Shown here: piece after piece, positions 63,278-64,000 of the stretch | Position numbering within the stretch: position 1 is the stretch's first letter | Layout: each line of letters starts with the position of its first letter | DNA from: Bacteroidota bacterium | GTDB taxonomy: Bacteria > Bacteroidota > Bacteroidia > AKYH767-A > 2013-40CM-41-45 | DNA: 64,000 nt | NCBI GenBank assembly: GCA_016711505.1 | Contig: JADJSV010000004.1 | Coordinates: 1 to 64,000, forward strand | Direction of reading: 5' to 3' | The notes under the pieces: generated by a model | Databases searched by the model: none | What the model saw: only the letters and a program-made list of their open reading frames with translations | Told to the model about the DNA's origin: nothing | Program-made: the position numbers and the translations under genes

Positions 63278-63808
63278 ATGCAAAAACGACTGCTTTTAAA
63301 CAGTACTGATTTTGAGATTACGATCAAGCGATTGTGTTATCAATTGATCGAAAATCATGACGATTTCGGTGATTCGGCACTTATTGGACTTCAGCCAAGA
63401 GGTGTTTTTGTCGCTTCCCGGATCCACCATCACCTTTCTTCTATCTTAAATATCCGGAATATCTGTCTGGGTCAGCTCGATATTACCTTTTATCGCGACG
63501 ATTTCCGCAAACGTGAAATATCAGCTCCTGCCGAAACAAAGATCGATTTCGAAGTGGAAAATAAGACCGTGATCCTGATCGATGATGTGCTCTTTACAGG
63601 ACGGACGATCCGCGCCGGAATGGATGCATTGCTTGATCTGGGGCGTCCGAAAAAAGTTGAACTCCTGACCTTAATTGACAGAAGATACAGCCGTCATCTT
63701 CCTATCGCACCTGATTATACCGGAATACAAGTTGATACAATTGCAACAGAAAAAGTGAAAGTTCAGTGGAAAGAGATCGATGGCGAAGATTCGGTCTGGT
63801 TAATATAA
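63278..63808 (+). CDS. pyrR: Bifunctional pyr operon regulator/uracil phosphoribosyltransferase
   Basis: 176 residues from the ATG at 63278. PRPP-binding motif VILIDDVLFTGRTIRAG (about 105-121), LIGLQPRGVFVA near residue 40, LDITFYRDDF and VELLTLIDRRYSRHLPI. These are PyrR features rather than Upp. In Bacillus it attenuates pyr transcription by binding mRNA and also has weak UPRT activity. The short expected leader here makes that attenuation mode doubtful, so enzymatic or other roles are possible. It is followed 31 bp later by pyrB. Confidence 0.93.
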   Translation: MQKRLLLNSTDFEITIKRLCYQLIENHDDFGDSALIGLQPRGVFVASRIHHHLSSILNIRNICLGQLDITFYRDDFRKREISAPAETKIDFEVENKTVILIDDVLFTGRTIRAGMDALLDLGRPKKVELLTLIDRRYSRHLPIAPDYTGIQVDTIATEKVKVQWKEIDGEDSVWLI

Positions 63809-63839
63809 ATGATTGTCTGAAAAATAAAACTAAAGGAAT

Positions 63840-64000
63840 ATGTCACTGCTAAGCACGCCACATTTAATTGGAATAAAAGGATTGTCCCGTGCCGACATTG
63901 ATCTTATTTTTTCTACAGCCGACAACTTCAAGGAAGTCCTCAACCGCCCCATCAAAAAAGTTCCTTCGCTCAGAGACCTTACCATTGCCAATTTGTTTTT
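63840..64000 (+). CDS. pyrB: Aspartate carbamoyltransferase catalytic subunit, 3' end outside window
   Basis: N-terminal 53 residues: MSLLSTPHLIGIKGLSRADI, DLIFSTADNFKEVL, KVPSLRDLTIANLF. LSRADID and SLRDLTIANLF are the PyrB N-terminal segments just before the carbamoyl-phosphate loop. Carbamoyl phosphate made by CarB condenses with aspartate here. Co-transcribed with pyrR. The remainder is cut by the window edge. Confidence 0.88.
   Translation, partial: MSLLSTPHLIGIKGLSRADIDLIFSTADNFKEVLNRPIKKVPSLRDLTIANLF

Overview
The window comes from an AT-rich Bacteroidota chromosome, probably an environmental Chitinophagales/Sphingobacteriales-like lineage. The evidence is a type IX secretion (T9SS) gene set (PorQ, PorP/SprF, a PorE-like lipoprotein), secreted proteins ending in T9SS C-terminal sorting domains, SprB-type adhesin repeats with the gliding-motility C-terminal domain, the gene order porQ-cmk-ispH, and TAnnTTTG promoter elements. 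I see no rRNA, tRNA, CRISPR array or transposase.

Layout. 1-8.7 kb: an unidentified gene tail, a truncated rpmH (L34), an alpha/beta hydrolase, carB, a DUF4834 gene, a YfhO-like membrane protein and a GT4 glycosyltransferase. All are broken by many small frameshifts and stops. Because carB and rpmH are normally indispensable, poor consensus sequence is likelier than true decay. 8.7-13.3 kb: intact asparagine synthase and a T9SS-secreted repeat protein with one frameshift. 13.4-17.1 kb: a divergent cyanophycinase/cyanophycin synthetase pair (nitrogen storage). 17.4-18.9 kb: a three-gene hipB-hipS-hipT toxin-antitoxin operon. 19.2-31.8 kb: two large SprB-repeat adhesins flanking PorP/SprF and PorE-like genes. 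31.8-37.0 kb: a three-gene minus-strand operon of surface or envelope proteins.

37.2-47.9 kb is the most distinctive part. A minus-strand run encodes a hybrid histidine kinase, a receiver protein, a TPR/YaiO-type outer-membrane barrel, a CotH-family protein, a membrane-anchored HEAT-repeat protein and a processive GT2 synthase. Next to it are an NtrC-like AAA+ regulator without a DNA-binding domain and an unrecognised exported protein. This looks like a regulated surface-polysaccharide synthesis and export system. 48.3-54.7 kb: an outer-membrane barrel with calcium-binding repeats, a SPOR-like protein, a LOG-family phosphoribohydrolase and uvrA. 54.9-64 kb: porQ, cmk, ispH, rpsA, a T9SS-secreted protein, a small basic exported protein, a DUF1569/DinB-like protein, then pyrR and the start of pyrB.

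The intergenic spaces are unusual. Many hold tandem repeats of a 7-bp unit whose sequence differs from site to site (GTGAAAA, GGTCAAR, ACTAATA, GTTTCAG, AATTACG, GTTTAAT), often in inverted pairs that can fold into long hairpins. Two distant intergenic hairpins also share a GGTGTAGTC/GACTACACC core. These may be a distinct family of non-coding elements in this lineage.
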